A DNA stretch of 64,000 nt from positions 279,898-343,897 of the forward strand of contig CAJNOL010000038.1 of NCBI GenBank assembly GCA_905250125.1, given 5' to 3'. A program made the position numbers and the translations under genes. The notes beneath the pieces are model-generated. The model was given only the letters and a program-made list of their open reading frames with translations, was not told where the DNA came from and did no database searches. Below, one piece after another: positions 31,732 through 44,550 of the stretch (its first letter is position 1; every line of letters begins with the position of its first letter). Source of the stretch: Rotaria sordida (Eukaryota; Rotifera; Eurotatoria; Philodinida; Philodinidae).

Positions 31732-32410
31732 TATAGTGAAGGACAAAAGTTTGGAGCAATTTTATTTTTGAATGTTCTTCTCGATGGTAATAACTAAGTA
31801 GGAAGAATCGAAAAAAAACATTTCAGTAGCTGAAAGGATTCTCTATCAGGATCTGTGGACCTAAAAATTCCAATAAAACTGCTTGGAATAGGATATCTGG
31901 AAAATCAAGATCTCCAAAACTAGTTTTCTGATATCCATCTGAAGCTTCGTGAAAATGGTTTTATTTGAGAGAGCAAAATGAGATGTCTCTTGCCTCTTCA
32001 AGATGTTCCTTTATCGAACTACATTCAATTTACAAAGGATCCAATAAACATTTTTCCTTTGTTTTTATGAATAATTTCAACGATTCCCGAGTGTTTGACG
32101 CTATGGTATCTTGCATAAAGTGCATGCAGTTCAATAAATGAACGTCATGAAGAGAAACGAGAAATCTCATTTTGCTCTATCAAGTAAAAGCATCTCCAAA
32201 AAGCATCAGATGAATATCAGAAAACTAGTTTTGGCGGTCTTGGTTTTTCAGACATCTTCATCCAGGCAGTTTTATTGGAGTTTTTAGATCTAATAATTCT
32301 AGTAGAAGATTCTTTCAGCTACTCAAATATCTTTTCAGATTCTTGCTAGCTATTACCACTGAGAAAAAAACTTAAAAATACAACTGCTCTAAACGTATGT
32401 CGCCCACTAT
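31732..32410. mobile_element. Fold-back element, 680 bp, arms of about 260 bp
   Basis: The left arm starts tatagtgaaggacaaaagtt and the right arm (reverse complement) catagtgggcgacatacgtt. Long matched blocks follow, such as ccaataaaactgc, caaaactagttttctgatat and gagcaaaatgaga. Non-coding. Boundaries are approximate and no clear target duplication was seen. Confidence 0.75.
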
Positions 32411-33120
32411 GAATTCGATTTTTAACGTGCCTGTTAACAACTTTATTATTTAAGTTGTGAGTTTTTACTATGAGTTGAATCATTTTGAATGTAAAACTGA
32501 AGAAAACAAAATGAAAAGCGCATATAACATAATTAAAATTAGTTTTACGCATCATAGATATCGTTTTCATCATTGTAACAGATCATTTCGTCCGTTTGCA
32601 TTTTATCTGAAGTTGCATAAGATGGATTGTATCTTTGTGTTAGTTAGTTTTTTCTTGTGTATTTTGTTAAAAACATGAAAATAAAATAGAACGACAATAA
32701 AAGAAAACAATCTCATCAACGTATAACAGAAGCTATACATAAATTACAAGAAATCGGAAACGCAAGAGTCTTGCCAAAAAGTCAAAATCTGTTTTGTTTT
32801 CACATAACAAACATGTGCTGGAATACCTGAAAAAAAATCTTCACTGATCATCAAGAAAAACCCAAAAGTGACCAGAAGGATCTTGATTAGTGGAATGAAT
32901 ATGATGATCAATTCTCTTCTAGTTCAAGAGAGATTTACATAGCTAGAATTGATTACGAATTGAATAATATTTTGACTTATAAAACATGAAAATAGGCACA
33001 AAGTGCGAAGTTGAATTATCGAGAACAACAATTTCAAATTTTCAAAAAAAGTCTTCTAATGTTCTCGGATGCCCTATTCTTAAGAAAGACTTCGCCAGTC
33101 AGTCGAGTATTCCTCAATAG
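32411..33120. other. Interval between two fold-back elements
   Basis: No gene recognised. A short stretch at about 32766 (agagtcttgccaaaaagtca) resembles the outer end of the 54.2-kb fold-back family. Confidence 0.45.
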
Positions 33121-34635
33121 GGTCATTTGATGGGCCAAATTTAACATATACTTTTTTTATGCCAATCGATTTCTCACATCAAATTGTCATTATAAAAAAA
33201 TGTTTACGTGTCTGTAATTTGATTTGACAGAGTTATAGGCGTTAGAACAGAAAGGGATCTGAAAAACCAGAAAACAGAATCAGTTTCATCGCTTTGCTTT
33301 GTTTTTCTATTATCTTCATCATTTTTTGTCTGCTCATGTCAGGCAACGCCTCATTCAAAAGAGTATGTCAAACTGAACAAAAAGCTACTTATTGTTGCTT
33401 TAAAAAATTGAACTGTGACATAAAAAAAAAATTTTTTTTAAAAACTTCGCATTTTTAAACTAAATTTTTTTCATTGTGAGTCCTTTTTTAGTATGATAAA
33501 AGATTGAAGAGAAACTTTAATATAGTGTACCTTGCAGAGCATTTTGTGTTCTACAAAATTCTTGTAGAGATTTTGCAAAAAATGTTTCAAGAAGAACCAA
33601 AAAAGATGGAAGAACATTATTCAGTAACACATATTTGTGTTTTTTTGCGTGTTATTCAGCAGATTTTGGTTAGAAAAATGGTAATTTGCTCAAAACTGAT
33701 ATCATATTCTGGATGAGCAGCACAAATTGAGTCGATCCATATATATTTCAGATGTCTGAAACATTTGTTTTTATCGAAAAATTAGCCCTACTCTCTCTCG
33801 GGATTCGACCAAAAAATGAATTTCATCAAAACGTTATTTCAGTACTGACACAGAAATTCTAAGGTTATAAAATGATAGTAGAACACAAACTGGCCGATGT
33901 CGAAACAGTGAAAACAGTGTTTTCGTGAAATTTATTTTTGATCCAACTCTGAAGGGGAATAGGAGTTAATTTTTTGATAAAAACAAATGCTTCAAAAATA
34001 TCTGAAATACATGGAGATCGACTCAGTTTTCGATGCTGATTCAGAATATGATGTTAATTTTGATCAAATTGCCATTTTTCTAACCGAAATCTGCTGAATA
34101 ACACGCAAAAAAAATACAAATATGTGTTACTGAATAATGTTCTCCCATCTTTTTTGGTTCTTCTTGAAACATTTTTTGCAAAATCTCTACAAGAATGTTG
34201 TAGAACGCAAAATGCTCTACAAGGTGCACTATACTAAAGTTTCTCTTCGGCCTTTTATCATACTAAAAAAGGACTTACAATGAAAAAAATTTAGTTTAAA
34301 AATGCGAAGTTTTTTAAAAACAAATTTTTTTTTATATCAGAGTTCAATTTTTTCAAGCAATAATAAGTAGCTTTTTGTTTAGTTTGACATACTCTTTTGA
34401 ATGAGACGTTGCTTAACATGAGCAGACAAAAAATGATGAAGATAATGGAAAAACAAGGCAAAGTGATGAAACTGATTATTTTTTCTGGTTTTTCAGATCC
34501 CTTTCTGTTCTAACGCCTATAACTCTGTCAAATCAAATTACAGAAACTTAAAAATTTTTTTTATAACCACAGTTTGATGTGAGAAATCGATTGGCATAAA
34601 AAAAGTATATATTAATTTCGACTATAAAATTGACC
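33121..34635. mobile_element. Large palindromic element, about 1.5 kb
   Basis: The left arm (33121 to about 33843) and right arm (about 33898-34635) are inverted copies over more than 700 bp with scattered mismatches. Matched blocks include tatactttttttatgccaatcg, agagttataggcgttagaac, aaaaagctact, agagcattttg, gaagaaccaaaaaagatgg and ttattcagcagatttt. The spacer is only about 55 bp. No protein is recognisable; the 70-residue ORF at 33504 has no family. Probably a fold-back or MITE-type DNA element. Confidence 0.85.
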
Positions 34636-35401
34636 TTCCCGATCAACTCATAAAGTCTCTCTTAAGTACTTTTCACGTCTACTTTGTATTTTATAACTGT
34701 CATTAAAATACTCTAAGAGAAAAAAAAGGAGAATATACTGAAAGGATTTATAATAATATTCGTTTTTTTTTCAATTATTTGCAGAGTTGTCCACCGCAGT
34801 GTCGGCGCTACAGGAGTTGGTTTAACAACACTATCACAACGCCGGCAGTTTCTCTTTGAAGAACATTATAAAAGTGCATGAATTTGCACATATTGTCAAT
34901 GTTCATAAATATAATACTATGCTATTCTATAAATCTTATGAATTAGTAACAGTAGTGAAGTGCGAAATATCTTTTCAAATACATCGCAGCGGGCGAGCTT
35001 TTTTCTTCTATCGTTGTGATGGTGACAAGTCTTCAGCCTTGATGGACATCTCTATTTACTCGTTCACCTTACTATTCATGTTAATTTTCTTTGCTTCTTA
35101 TTATTATTTTTGTTTCAATACAATTATTTTCGGCCTCGAATTTTCGTCAAGGTTTGTAATCTTTCTAGTCAAATAAATTTGTATTCATTTTTTTTATCAA
35201 AACAAATTTTAGTGACGATTGTTTTCTTTTTAATCTATCAAAAGAAACAATAAATCTCTAAATGTAAAGAAAAAGAAAATAATAAAACATTATTATTAAA
35301 ACATAATTATAAAATAAATGTACAAAATTCACAAGGAATGAATTAAATATTTGTTTTTATGCCATATTGTCAAGTTCACCTACAAAAAAAGAAATATTCT
35401 A
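34636..35401. other. Interval with one exon-like G+C-richer island
   Basis: At about 34786-34861, after a good acceptor (atttgcag), there is a G+C-richer block whose frame SCPPQCRRYRSWFNNTITT ends at a stop. It could be a terminal exon of an unrecognised gene, but no partner exon was found. The rest is A+T-rich with nothing recognised. Confidence 0.35.
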
Positions 35402-38400
35402 TTATAAACAAAACTCAATATCATTTATATATTTATACATACGACTAAGAGACTTAAAACCAAGTGATCTTATTATACGAGATAAACTTTTAATATCAGC
35501 TTGACTATTATTTAAAGCCCATTGTTCTAAACTTCTTAAACATTGTTCTTGTTTTGATGAATATTGTTCTTCAATACGTTGAATATCTTCATTAGTTAAT
35601 GTTAATTCACGTGCTATTTGTTTCCACATACGAACACATTCATCATGTTGACAAATACGATTAAATGGTACACTTAATATTCTTAATTGATCTGAAGATT
35701 TCAAAAAAAAAAATAAACAAAGAATCTTTTTAATCTTTTTGAAAATCCTTTTTTTCATGTTTATAATTACCATCTTTTGAAGATGTGATTTGTTCTTGAC
35801 TTTTAGCCTCTTTCATTGATTGTAATTCTTGTGCTATATCCCATCGATTTATATTCATTAACCCATGAATTAATAATAAATCTTTATCAACTGAACGTGG
35901 TGCACGTTTAAACCATGTAAGTAACATATAATAAGGTGCTTCATCTTGATATTCATGTTCAATAGCTTCAATACGTATACGTGTCATACCTAAACGACGT
36001 GCTAATCGACGCCATTCATCATCATATAAACTTGCTGATATCTCATGAAAAAGTATTGGAGTTAAAATTCCTAATATAAAATTATCAATAAAAAGAAAAA
36101 TTTAATGAAAATTTTTATATACCTTCACTAGTAAATGTTGTCGATGTTTTTGGAGTAGGTACTCGAATTCCTTCACGTGGTTTTGGTAAACGGATAACTA
36201 ATTCTGCTATACAAATATCTGTTTCATACCAGTCTTGTTTCACCTTAAGACAAAAACAAAATAAGCTATTAGTATAATCCCAGCAGAATCAATATGTGAA
36301 ATACGACGTAGCTGCAACGAGATTGTTTTATTCTATCGAATTTGAGACATATTTTTTCATCAATGTTTCAGTCAATTCTCCACAAATGCAATAAGAAAGT
36401 AGTTCATATATTGTATTGAAACGTTATTAATATACAGTCAATGATCGTATATCAACGCCTATCATGGTCTGAAGGTTCAAATTTTTACTTTTATACTTCA
36501 AACACTCCTTTTAGATCGTGTTTCACAAAACGAATTATTTGTATCGATAAAAATAATGAATTTTCTGATAGATACAATGTAAATTGTATTTTGAATAAGT
36601 TTCATTATTCACTAGTACTTCTATTTTATTAAAACAATAAACTCAAAGTTAGTCATAGAAATAGAAAAAGAACAAATTCAAAAATAGAATTTACTAATGG
36701 AATTACTATGTAAAATATTTTCTACAAAGAAAAAAAAAACCATGAAATGATTAATAATAGAAGTATGAATTTTCATTAAAGCAATAAATGAAAAATATAG
36801 AATAAAACTTACTATATCTAATTGTTGTTTTTTCTTCTCAAGGTCTTTTGTAATAGGTTTTGAAATTTTTCCTTTTGTAAATATTTGTACAAAACCATAA
36901 TAAAATGGTGATAAATGTTGTGAATATTTATCAATTTCATAAACATTTGTTTGAAAATAAAATGGAAAATATGTATTAAATGCAAATGGATATGATTGTT
37001 GATTATATTCAATAGGTAAAACATTACCACGAAAACGTAATTGTAATAATTGTCCTTCTTGTAAAGTTAATTCTTTAGATTGTTGTTCATTATCAATAAA
37101 ATTTTCTTGTTCAAGATCATTATCAATTATATTTATGCGTTGATTTGAACAACAAACAAAACATATTTCATTTGGATTTGATAAACGACGACGAAGTATT
37201 AATGAAACAGTACGTTGATTAAGTGATTGTTCAAGTAAATTAATCGTTGTTTGTAATTGTTTTGTTGATATAAATTGTTTATCATAACGAGCAATAATCA
37301 TTCGACTATGTAAATATTGCATATTAGTTGTTATAATATCATGACTTTTAGAATCAATTAGATTAACATTTTTATCAATATGCCATATATTTTCATTATG
37401 ACTGGAATAAAGAAGAACAAGACGTTCATTACTTAAATCTATTTAACAGGAAAAAACAAAGAAATTTCCTTTGAATATTAATAAAAACATAATTTATATG
37501 TGTCCGACTAACCTTCACCAAGTAAAGATTTAAAAATAGCTTGTTGTTGTTGTAAAATAATTTCTTGTTGTGATGGTTGATTTGTTGTCGTTTGTTGAGA
37601 TGCTTGTGATTCGACAGTAGTTGGTTTAGTTGATTTGACTTTCTTTTTAGTTTGTACAAGAATAGGTAATGTAAATTGAATTGGTTTAAGTAAAGTAATA
37701 TCATCATAATGAAGTTCAATTATAGGTCCAACAGCTAATAAACCTTGACATTCATTTGAAAAATTCTTTGAAAATTGTGTAAATGTTGGTAAATCAACAG
37801 GTAGAACACGAAGATTTATATGAAAATCTGTTGAACAAACATTTTTTGGCCATTGTATTGTTAAACGATGATCAGCATCAGATAAAAATCGACCAGATGA
37901 TTGTTTATTAATGAGAATTGTATCACGTTTTAAACGTGATACAACTGCACATGATACTGATTGATTTAATTTACACTCAACAAAACGTTTTTCCTATTAA
38001 GAAAGAAAAGAAAATCTTATTATTTTCTTTTTTCTTTTAAGTTAAACAAACTTTATATGCATCAAATATTGATTCTTTTGTATCAGTCGGCATCCATATA
38101 CCATTTGATTGACGAATTTTTATTATATTTTCTCGATGAGTTGATCGTTTAATAATATAAGGTATAGAGATTAAAATAGTTTGTTGTTGATATGCCTAAA
38201 AATAAAAAAAAACAAAAAAAAAGAGAAACATCTCTTTGTAATATTTATTTATAAAAATTATTTAAAATGATACCGTTGAATCGAATTTTATTTCTAATGG
38301 TGTACTAATAAGTTCTTCTTGATTATCTAGTAAATTTTCTGTTTCAGAAACTTTAAGAAATATTACATCAATTGGCATTGAAAGAGTATCTGGTGCCAGA

Positions 38401-39264
38401 CGAAAAATACATTGAGGATATTGATCATTATTCATGAAGCTATATCAATATTAAATAAACATATAGAATTTCGATTAAATATACATATGAAAAGAAAAAA
38501 AAAAAGTTTACTCGCGTTCTTTCCAATTAGCATATTCATCTTGTTCTTGTTGTTGTATTTTTGTTGTGGCTAATAGACGTTCTTTTTGTTGTTGTTGAAG
38601 TTGAAGTTCCTCAAAAGAGAAAAAAAAGATAAGTTTCATATTCTTTTTTTTTTGTTCTCGTAATATATACATTTAATCGTTGTCGTTCTTCTTCTAATCG
38701 TACACGTCGTTCAAGTTCTGCAGCTCGATCTCGTTCGATTTCTTGTTGTTTTAATTTCATTTCACGTGCTTGCTGAGCTAATTCATCATTAGCACGTTTT
38801 TCAATTTCAGCTGCTTTAATTAATGCCATTTTCGCTTGTTGTTGTAATTGTACAGCTGCTGCACGACATTCAAGTGCTTCAGCATTTAATGCCATGAGTT
38901 TAGCATGTAGCTCAATATCAGTATCTTTAAATTTATGATATTCAAATAAATAAATATATATATATATATATATATAAAATGGTTCTATACCTGATTCTTG
39001 TTCTTTTTGTTGCTCAAGTTGTGCTTTTTGTTTCATATTTGCTCGTAAGATTTGATTAATATCTGCTAATGATACTTCAAATTGTTGTAATTGTTGTAAA
39101 AGTTGTTGTTGATAGTTTTCAGTTTCTCGTAATGAATTCTTTGATACAGTTATTATTGTACCTAATTTATTAATATCATAATCATGTGATATATTTAATT
39201 GACGAAGATCAGCAATTTCTCGTCGTAGATCACCTAATGGTTTATCCAACATTGTTATTGCCAT
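35402..39264 (-). CDS. Coiled-coil, ZU5-like and double death-domain protein (DTHD1-like)
   Basis: Exons: 39264-38991, 38924-38671, 38609-38512, 38439-38274, 38195-38052, 37993-37513, 37438-36813, 36243-36123, 36070-35771, 35691-35402; all GT-AG, in frame, 917 residues. Residues 1-205 form a Gln/Glu-rich coiled coil (LRREIADLRQLN..., then EIEKRANDELAQQAREMK). Residues about 210-720 are beta-rich with ZU5/UPA-like stretches (RLAPDTLSMPIDVIFLKVSE; SCAVVSRLKRDTILINK). Residues about 722-805 (ISASLYDDEWRRLARRLGMT...IDMNRW-like helices) and 822-910 (MWKQIARELTLTNEDIQRIE...LGFKSLSRMYKYI) look like two death domains. Such domains assemble signalling adaptors; human DTHD1 and PIDD combine ZU5 and death domains. 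The exact orthologue is not certain. Confidence 0.75.
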
Positions 39265-42200
39265 TGTTTATTAATTAATCAGTTTCTAAAGTACTTTAAC
39301 TTTTTTTGTTTTTATAATCTAAAAATAAATGTACAGAAAAGGACAAGTTGCGTTTTGTTCTTTTTACTTTACACGAAGTACGTAAATATTAAATACAATG
39401 AAGTCGAGAAGTTGTTAAAAACGAAATAATGCCAGTGGCGTCTATCTATTTCAAATGAAAGTAAAGAACGATTGTTTTTTTTTGAATAAAGAAAAAAAGT
39501 CTCAAAAGAAATATGAGAGACAGAGACAGGGACAGAGAGGGAGAGAGAGAGATGAAAGAGTATGAGTTGATTTTTTTTCTATTCTCGCCTTTCGTCTTTT
39601 TTGTTAGTGCAAATAAGTAAAAATAAATCTGACAAATTCATTCGATGTACATTTAATGATAATTTTCAAGGTTAATATGAAATTGTTTGTAGACTGTGAA
39701 ACATGTTTTTTCTTCGTTCGATCTGATAGCAACTTATACTTCATATCATTGTAAATATATGTGTAATTTATCTCACCTTGACTAACAGACATAGAAACAG
39801 TAAAATAAAAACCGTTGTCAAGATGATCTTTTAAAGAACAAAAAAAGAAAATAAAAGAGAAGTAAAAAAAAAAAGAAAAGAATTGACTAAAACAGCAAAC
39901 AATGATTTCTAGTGTTTTTTCTATGATGTATCATTAACTATGGCAACTATGCAAAAATTTAGATTGGTATTTATATGATATTGTTTTATAATAGTTTTAA
40001 ATGAAGAATGAATAAACTTATTCGAGAAATTTTCAAGTTTTTTCTTTCGTCTCTTGATTACTATCATGTAGCTTGATGTTTCTCGGACTTTTTTTTTCTC
40101 TCTTGACAGGTTTGTAAATTTTTCTATGACAAGAAAAAAAAAAGAATGGATTAACGGATGAGAATACTCATATTGAGGACATTGTGCACTTTTATGTAAT
40201 CATACATATATCAAAGAAGAAAAAGGATTTGGAATGAAAGTTTCATTAAATCAGTAATCAAATTTATTTTATATTTAATTTCTATAAAATATAAAAAGAA
40301 CAACAATAATGATCACGTAACAAATAATTAAAAAAAAAATTCGGCTGTTGAGTGTTTGCTCAAGAATAGCTATTGTATTAATACATATTATAATGAGAAA
40401 AAGAAAGAATCAAGGTTAAGAAAATAGAAACAAATGATGTAAAATATTTCATAGATTTTAAAATCGAAATTGGAATCCGAATTTTTAACTGGCTAATATA
40501 GGCATTGAACCAGAAGTAAATTGATTAAGTCGAAGACAATTCGAGTGTAAACAAAATAAAAAGTTTATTTTGTTTTTCATTTCAAAAACTTTTTTTCTTT
40601 TTATTACATATTTATATTAAACATCTGCATAAATTAGTTTGTCTCTAAGGTAAATTATAAAACATTATTACTGCTAAATGTTTAGTTGATTTAGGAACGA
40701 TTAGAATGATTGAAGTGTACGTAAATTTTATGTGTGTGGATTGACAAGCAGACACATAAGCGAATGTCGAGGAAGACGTGCCAAAATTCAATGCTCATTC
40801 AAAAATAAAAGCACGAATTCTTTGTTCAACTGTTCATCATTCTAAACTAGAATTATATTAAAATATATGAAGCACTGGTTTAAAATAATATAAAAATTTA
40901 ACTTGTTTGATATAAACAATAGTTTGTTAAAATAAACTTTTTATTTTTTCACACTCTAACTGTCTTTGACTCGATCGATTTACTTCTAGTCTAATGTCAA
41001 TTGAGTCCGGATAAAACTAGAATTCTAATTTACACCGTCACATATATATATATATATAATACTCAATGGTATTGATAGATAAATGAGTAACATCAAATAA
41101 AACAAAAAGATCAGTAAAATAACAAATGATGTACAATGTGCTATTCTAATTTTTTTTTGCATCACTTAGTAACCATATAAGTGTTATATACTTAATCATG
41201 AAGTCATTCGGATTGTAAACATTTTATTTATTAAGTAAATATAAGCTTCATCTGGATTATTTACTGTATAGAATAAGATTTTATAGTGATTCAATTCACT
41301 GAGTAACATCAATATGAATAATTCCATAGGGTTAGCCGGTGCATATTAATATTAAAAACAAATTATAATAAATTGATATAATCATGAAAAAAATAACAAG
41401 CTAATGTGAAGCACTAGAATCGTTTACATTCTAACGCACATAAGAAGTTTGATCAATAAGCATACTTGGAAAAATAATGATTATATGCAAGTGCCACTTA
41501 ATATATCACATGGAAAGTAGTCTACGTTGATCGTTGTATATAGACATGATTGGGTACCTTGGCATGGCCATCGATCATCAACGCATGAGTAGGTTTCGAA
41601 CTTAATAGTAAAGAAAACTGAGTCTACCGCTGAAAAGACAACAATCGATAGCATTTGAAATAAAAGCATTTCTATTCTTGAGCAACATCCAATGCTTTGA
41701 ACACGAGAAATCTCTCTGTGATTGCACAATTCGAAATTTTGGTAGTGATGAAATACATCGTCAAACAAGGAAAAGAAAAAAAAACTGTTCATCGGAAACA
41801 AAGTACTTTTCCACGTATGACCTCTCATAGACATATTAAATGTCTACGAACTATAATAATGTTTTCAACAGCCATTTTTATTTCTGATGAAAATTCATAA
41901 CGAAACTCGCCTACAGTGTATTTTACTCGTTTATGTTGTTAATTTTTTGCAACAAAAATGGTGTTTTTAAATTGAATTCAACAAGTTTCACGGAATACTT
42001 CCATTATGAGCACAGTTTGATTTAATATTCTCATCTGTTTTCTAGAAATACTACGTTATGAAATTTCATTAGTATCTGAATATTATAGTCGTTTTAGACC
42101 ATTAAAAGCATTTGATATCGTTTTCTGTTCATAAGTATGCACATATTTGAAATTAGCATCAAATTCTGAACAAAATGGAGTATTTAATTAATCAAAAGTT

Positions 42201-43732
42201 CAACTTTTATTTTTCTCAGGTCGAAAAAATTGAAATATTTTGCTTTCGTTGGATGCTAGTGAAAAATACCCTATTTGATGTAGAATCCAATGCTAGTGAC
42301 AAATGTCTGGTTGTTTTTGCTTTTATCTTGATTCAAAGCTACGGTTTTCGAAAAAAGAATGAAATTCTATAACGAACACTATTTTTTGATCTGATGCATT
42401 TATGTTTGTCAAGAAATAACCTGATATTTTGAAAGCTTGTTAAAAATTGAACAATTTTTATATAGAAAGTTTATTTGTATGTTGCTTTGTTTCGTATTAA
42501 AATATTTAACTTTCAGTTCTGTCAAAAAGAAAATTTCATTTTTTGAAATTATGTAGAGGTTGGTATTTTCAACAAAAATCCAGCTTGAGTCAAAGGAATA
42601 TGAATGAAATTTTTACTGGTAAAATATCTAAATAGTCTCTATCTATAATAAAAGTTTCAAGGATTTTGCTTTTGTCATTGACGAGAAATAAATATTACAA
42701 TATAAAAAGAAATGAAATTCCGTAATACTCTATCACGTCGACTCATCGTTGGTTTTTGTTTCGATTCTCATCAAAAGAAAAAAAGCTTCCATTATCATTC
42801 GAGATATTTTCTGACTATATTAACATCTGTACCATTTAACATATGGAAAGATCTGTATCAGACAAAAAAAAGAACAACATTTGTATCTTTGAGTATTTTA
42901 TATGAATAGAATGCTATTATATGTCAACATTATGTTCGATTACTCATGAGACAAGTTTAATAAAAAACAACTTGAGAAAAACTAAACATACAGTAATATG
43001 CATAATCTATTTAACATCAAATATAAAAATAAAATTTTTCAACTTTTTTTTGTTGTCATGTAGGTGGTCATTATTAGTACAGATAAATAGATTTTCAATT
43101 GATAAAAATAAATCAACACCTAGTAAACCATAAATATCAAATGCTATAATTATATCTAATGACATTTAATTAAAAGTAAGCATCTTCATCAAAAAAAAAA
43201 CCTCAATCATAAAACATAAAGTATATAGTATAATCATCAAATCAATTTATTCAATAATGAATATGAAAAAACACACAAGTTTGTTTAATTGCTGATATAT
43301 GAAGTAAGTTTAATGAAAGATAGAAAATTGTTTACTAGATGTTGATTTATTCTTATCAATTGAAGGCATTGTTATCTATACGTTATGAGGACCCGTTGAT
43401 ATAATAATATTAAAGGTCGAAAAATTCTACTTTGTATTCAATATTAAATAAGCTATCCATATTAGTACATATTCTATTATTATTTATACTTTTGAGACAA
43501 CCTGAATAAATCTAAAACATATGGTAACTATTCATTTACTTAAATAATTTCTTTATTTGTTTTTCGCTATTTTCTATTATTTCAATTGAATTTAAATACA
43601 AATTTTCCTTCTTGTCTTTGACTATCATGTGTATGTAAAATAATCATTTATATAACTTAACAATTCTAAGAATTAAATTGAATATCAAAAAAGGAATAAT
43701 AGGCTAACTATTTCAATTAATCGACAATATAC
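39265..43732. other. Long intergenic stretch
   Basis: No gene recognised in 4.4 kb. The first part, upstream of the death-domain gene, has a purine-rich GA tract (about 39515-39560). A TA microsatellite lies at about 41040-41060. ORFs at 41481-41834, 42175-42372 and 42712-42909 lack coding character. Confidence 0.55.
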
Positions 43733-43917
43733 CAGAGGTGCAGAATCTGCCTGTAAAATGATCAAGTTTGTGCAAACGTGGCAATTTTTTCGAAAAATTC
43801 CCCAGCTAAGAAAACAATAAAACACATCTGTACGCCATAATGCTCCGAAAATTTCCCCAGATACAAAAAATTTCCTCAAACGCACGCTCCCACACACGGG
43901 TAGGTTCTGCACCTCTG
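43733..43917. mobile_element. 185-bp hAT MITE with perfect 8-bp target duplication
   Basis: Termini CAGAGGTGCAGAA and TTCTGCACCTCTG are perfect 13-bp inverted repeats. The identical 8-mer caatatac flanks both sides (43725-43732 and 43918-43925). The CAGAGGTG end and 8-bp duplication indicate the hAT superfamily. Internally it is richer in C and G than its surroundings and cannot encode a transposase. The perfect duplication suggests recent insertion. Confidence 0.9.
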
Positions 43918-43925
43918 CAATATAC

Positions 43926-44550
43926 TTAGTGACATTGAGACAATCAAGAGATAGTCGTTGTGACTCTTGAATTATATTAAGAGAACTAATAAGAAAATGA
44001 ACATGCCTTTCTTAGCTTTTTGTTTCTGTTTTATCTTCTTTCCATCTCACTAGTTATCTTACGCGATGTTATCGAAGAAGATTTTATGATCTACTCGTCA
44101 GTTAACTTTTGTTTGAATCATCATGGGCAACAACTCATCATCATTGTATCATGCTTGCACAAACATATTGATCATTAAGGCGACAATGATGGCAATGACA
44201 GTAAAAAAAAAAAAGAAGGAAAGATTCTCCTGTGACGGAAATCTTCTAACCACACGCGTTCCAATATTTGTGTCTATACTGATGGAACGAGAAATAGTAA
44301 TCTTAGTATTTGCATGATTAAAGAGAGCGCTGGAAATGAAGGGAATGCTAAAGACGACTAACCCGATTAGAAGGAAATTAGTAAGAGAGGAATAAATAGA
44401 GCAAGAGAGAAAAGAGCATAACAGGCGGTCAGTTCATTACAGAAATAAATCTTTCATCATACACAATATACAAAAAAAATGTAAGTCCATTATTTTCGTT
44501 TACATTGAAAAAAAATACGTTCATATGTAAGTAAAAAAACAAGAGTACAG
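43926..44550. other. Interval at the 3' end of the non-alpha receptor gene
   Basis: No gene recognised. It probably holds the 3' UTR of the minus-strand receptor gene. A 64-residue ORF at 44123 has no recognisable content. Confidence 0.5.

Noticed and set aside
41040..41060. TA runs (also at 38955, 47940, 48254, 49977, 54911, 63150)
   Set aside because: Simple microsatellites, common in A+T-rich genomes; no further structure.
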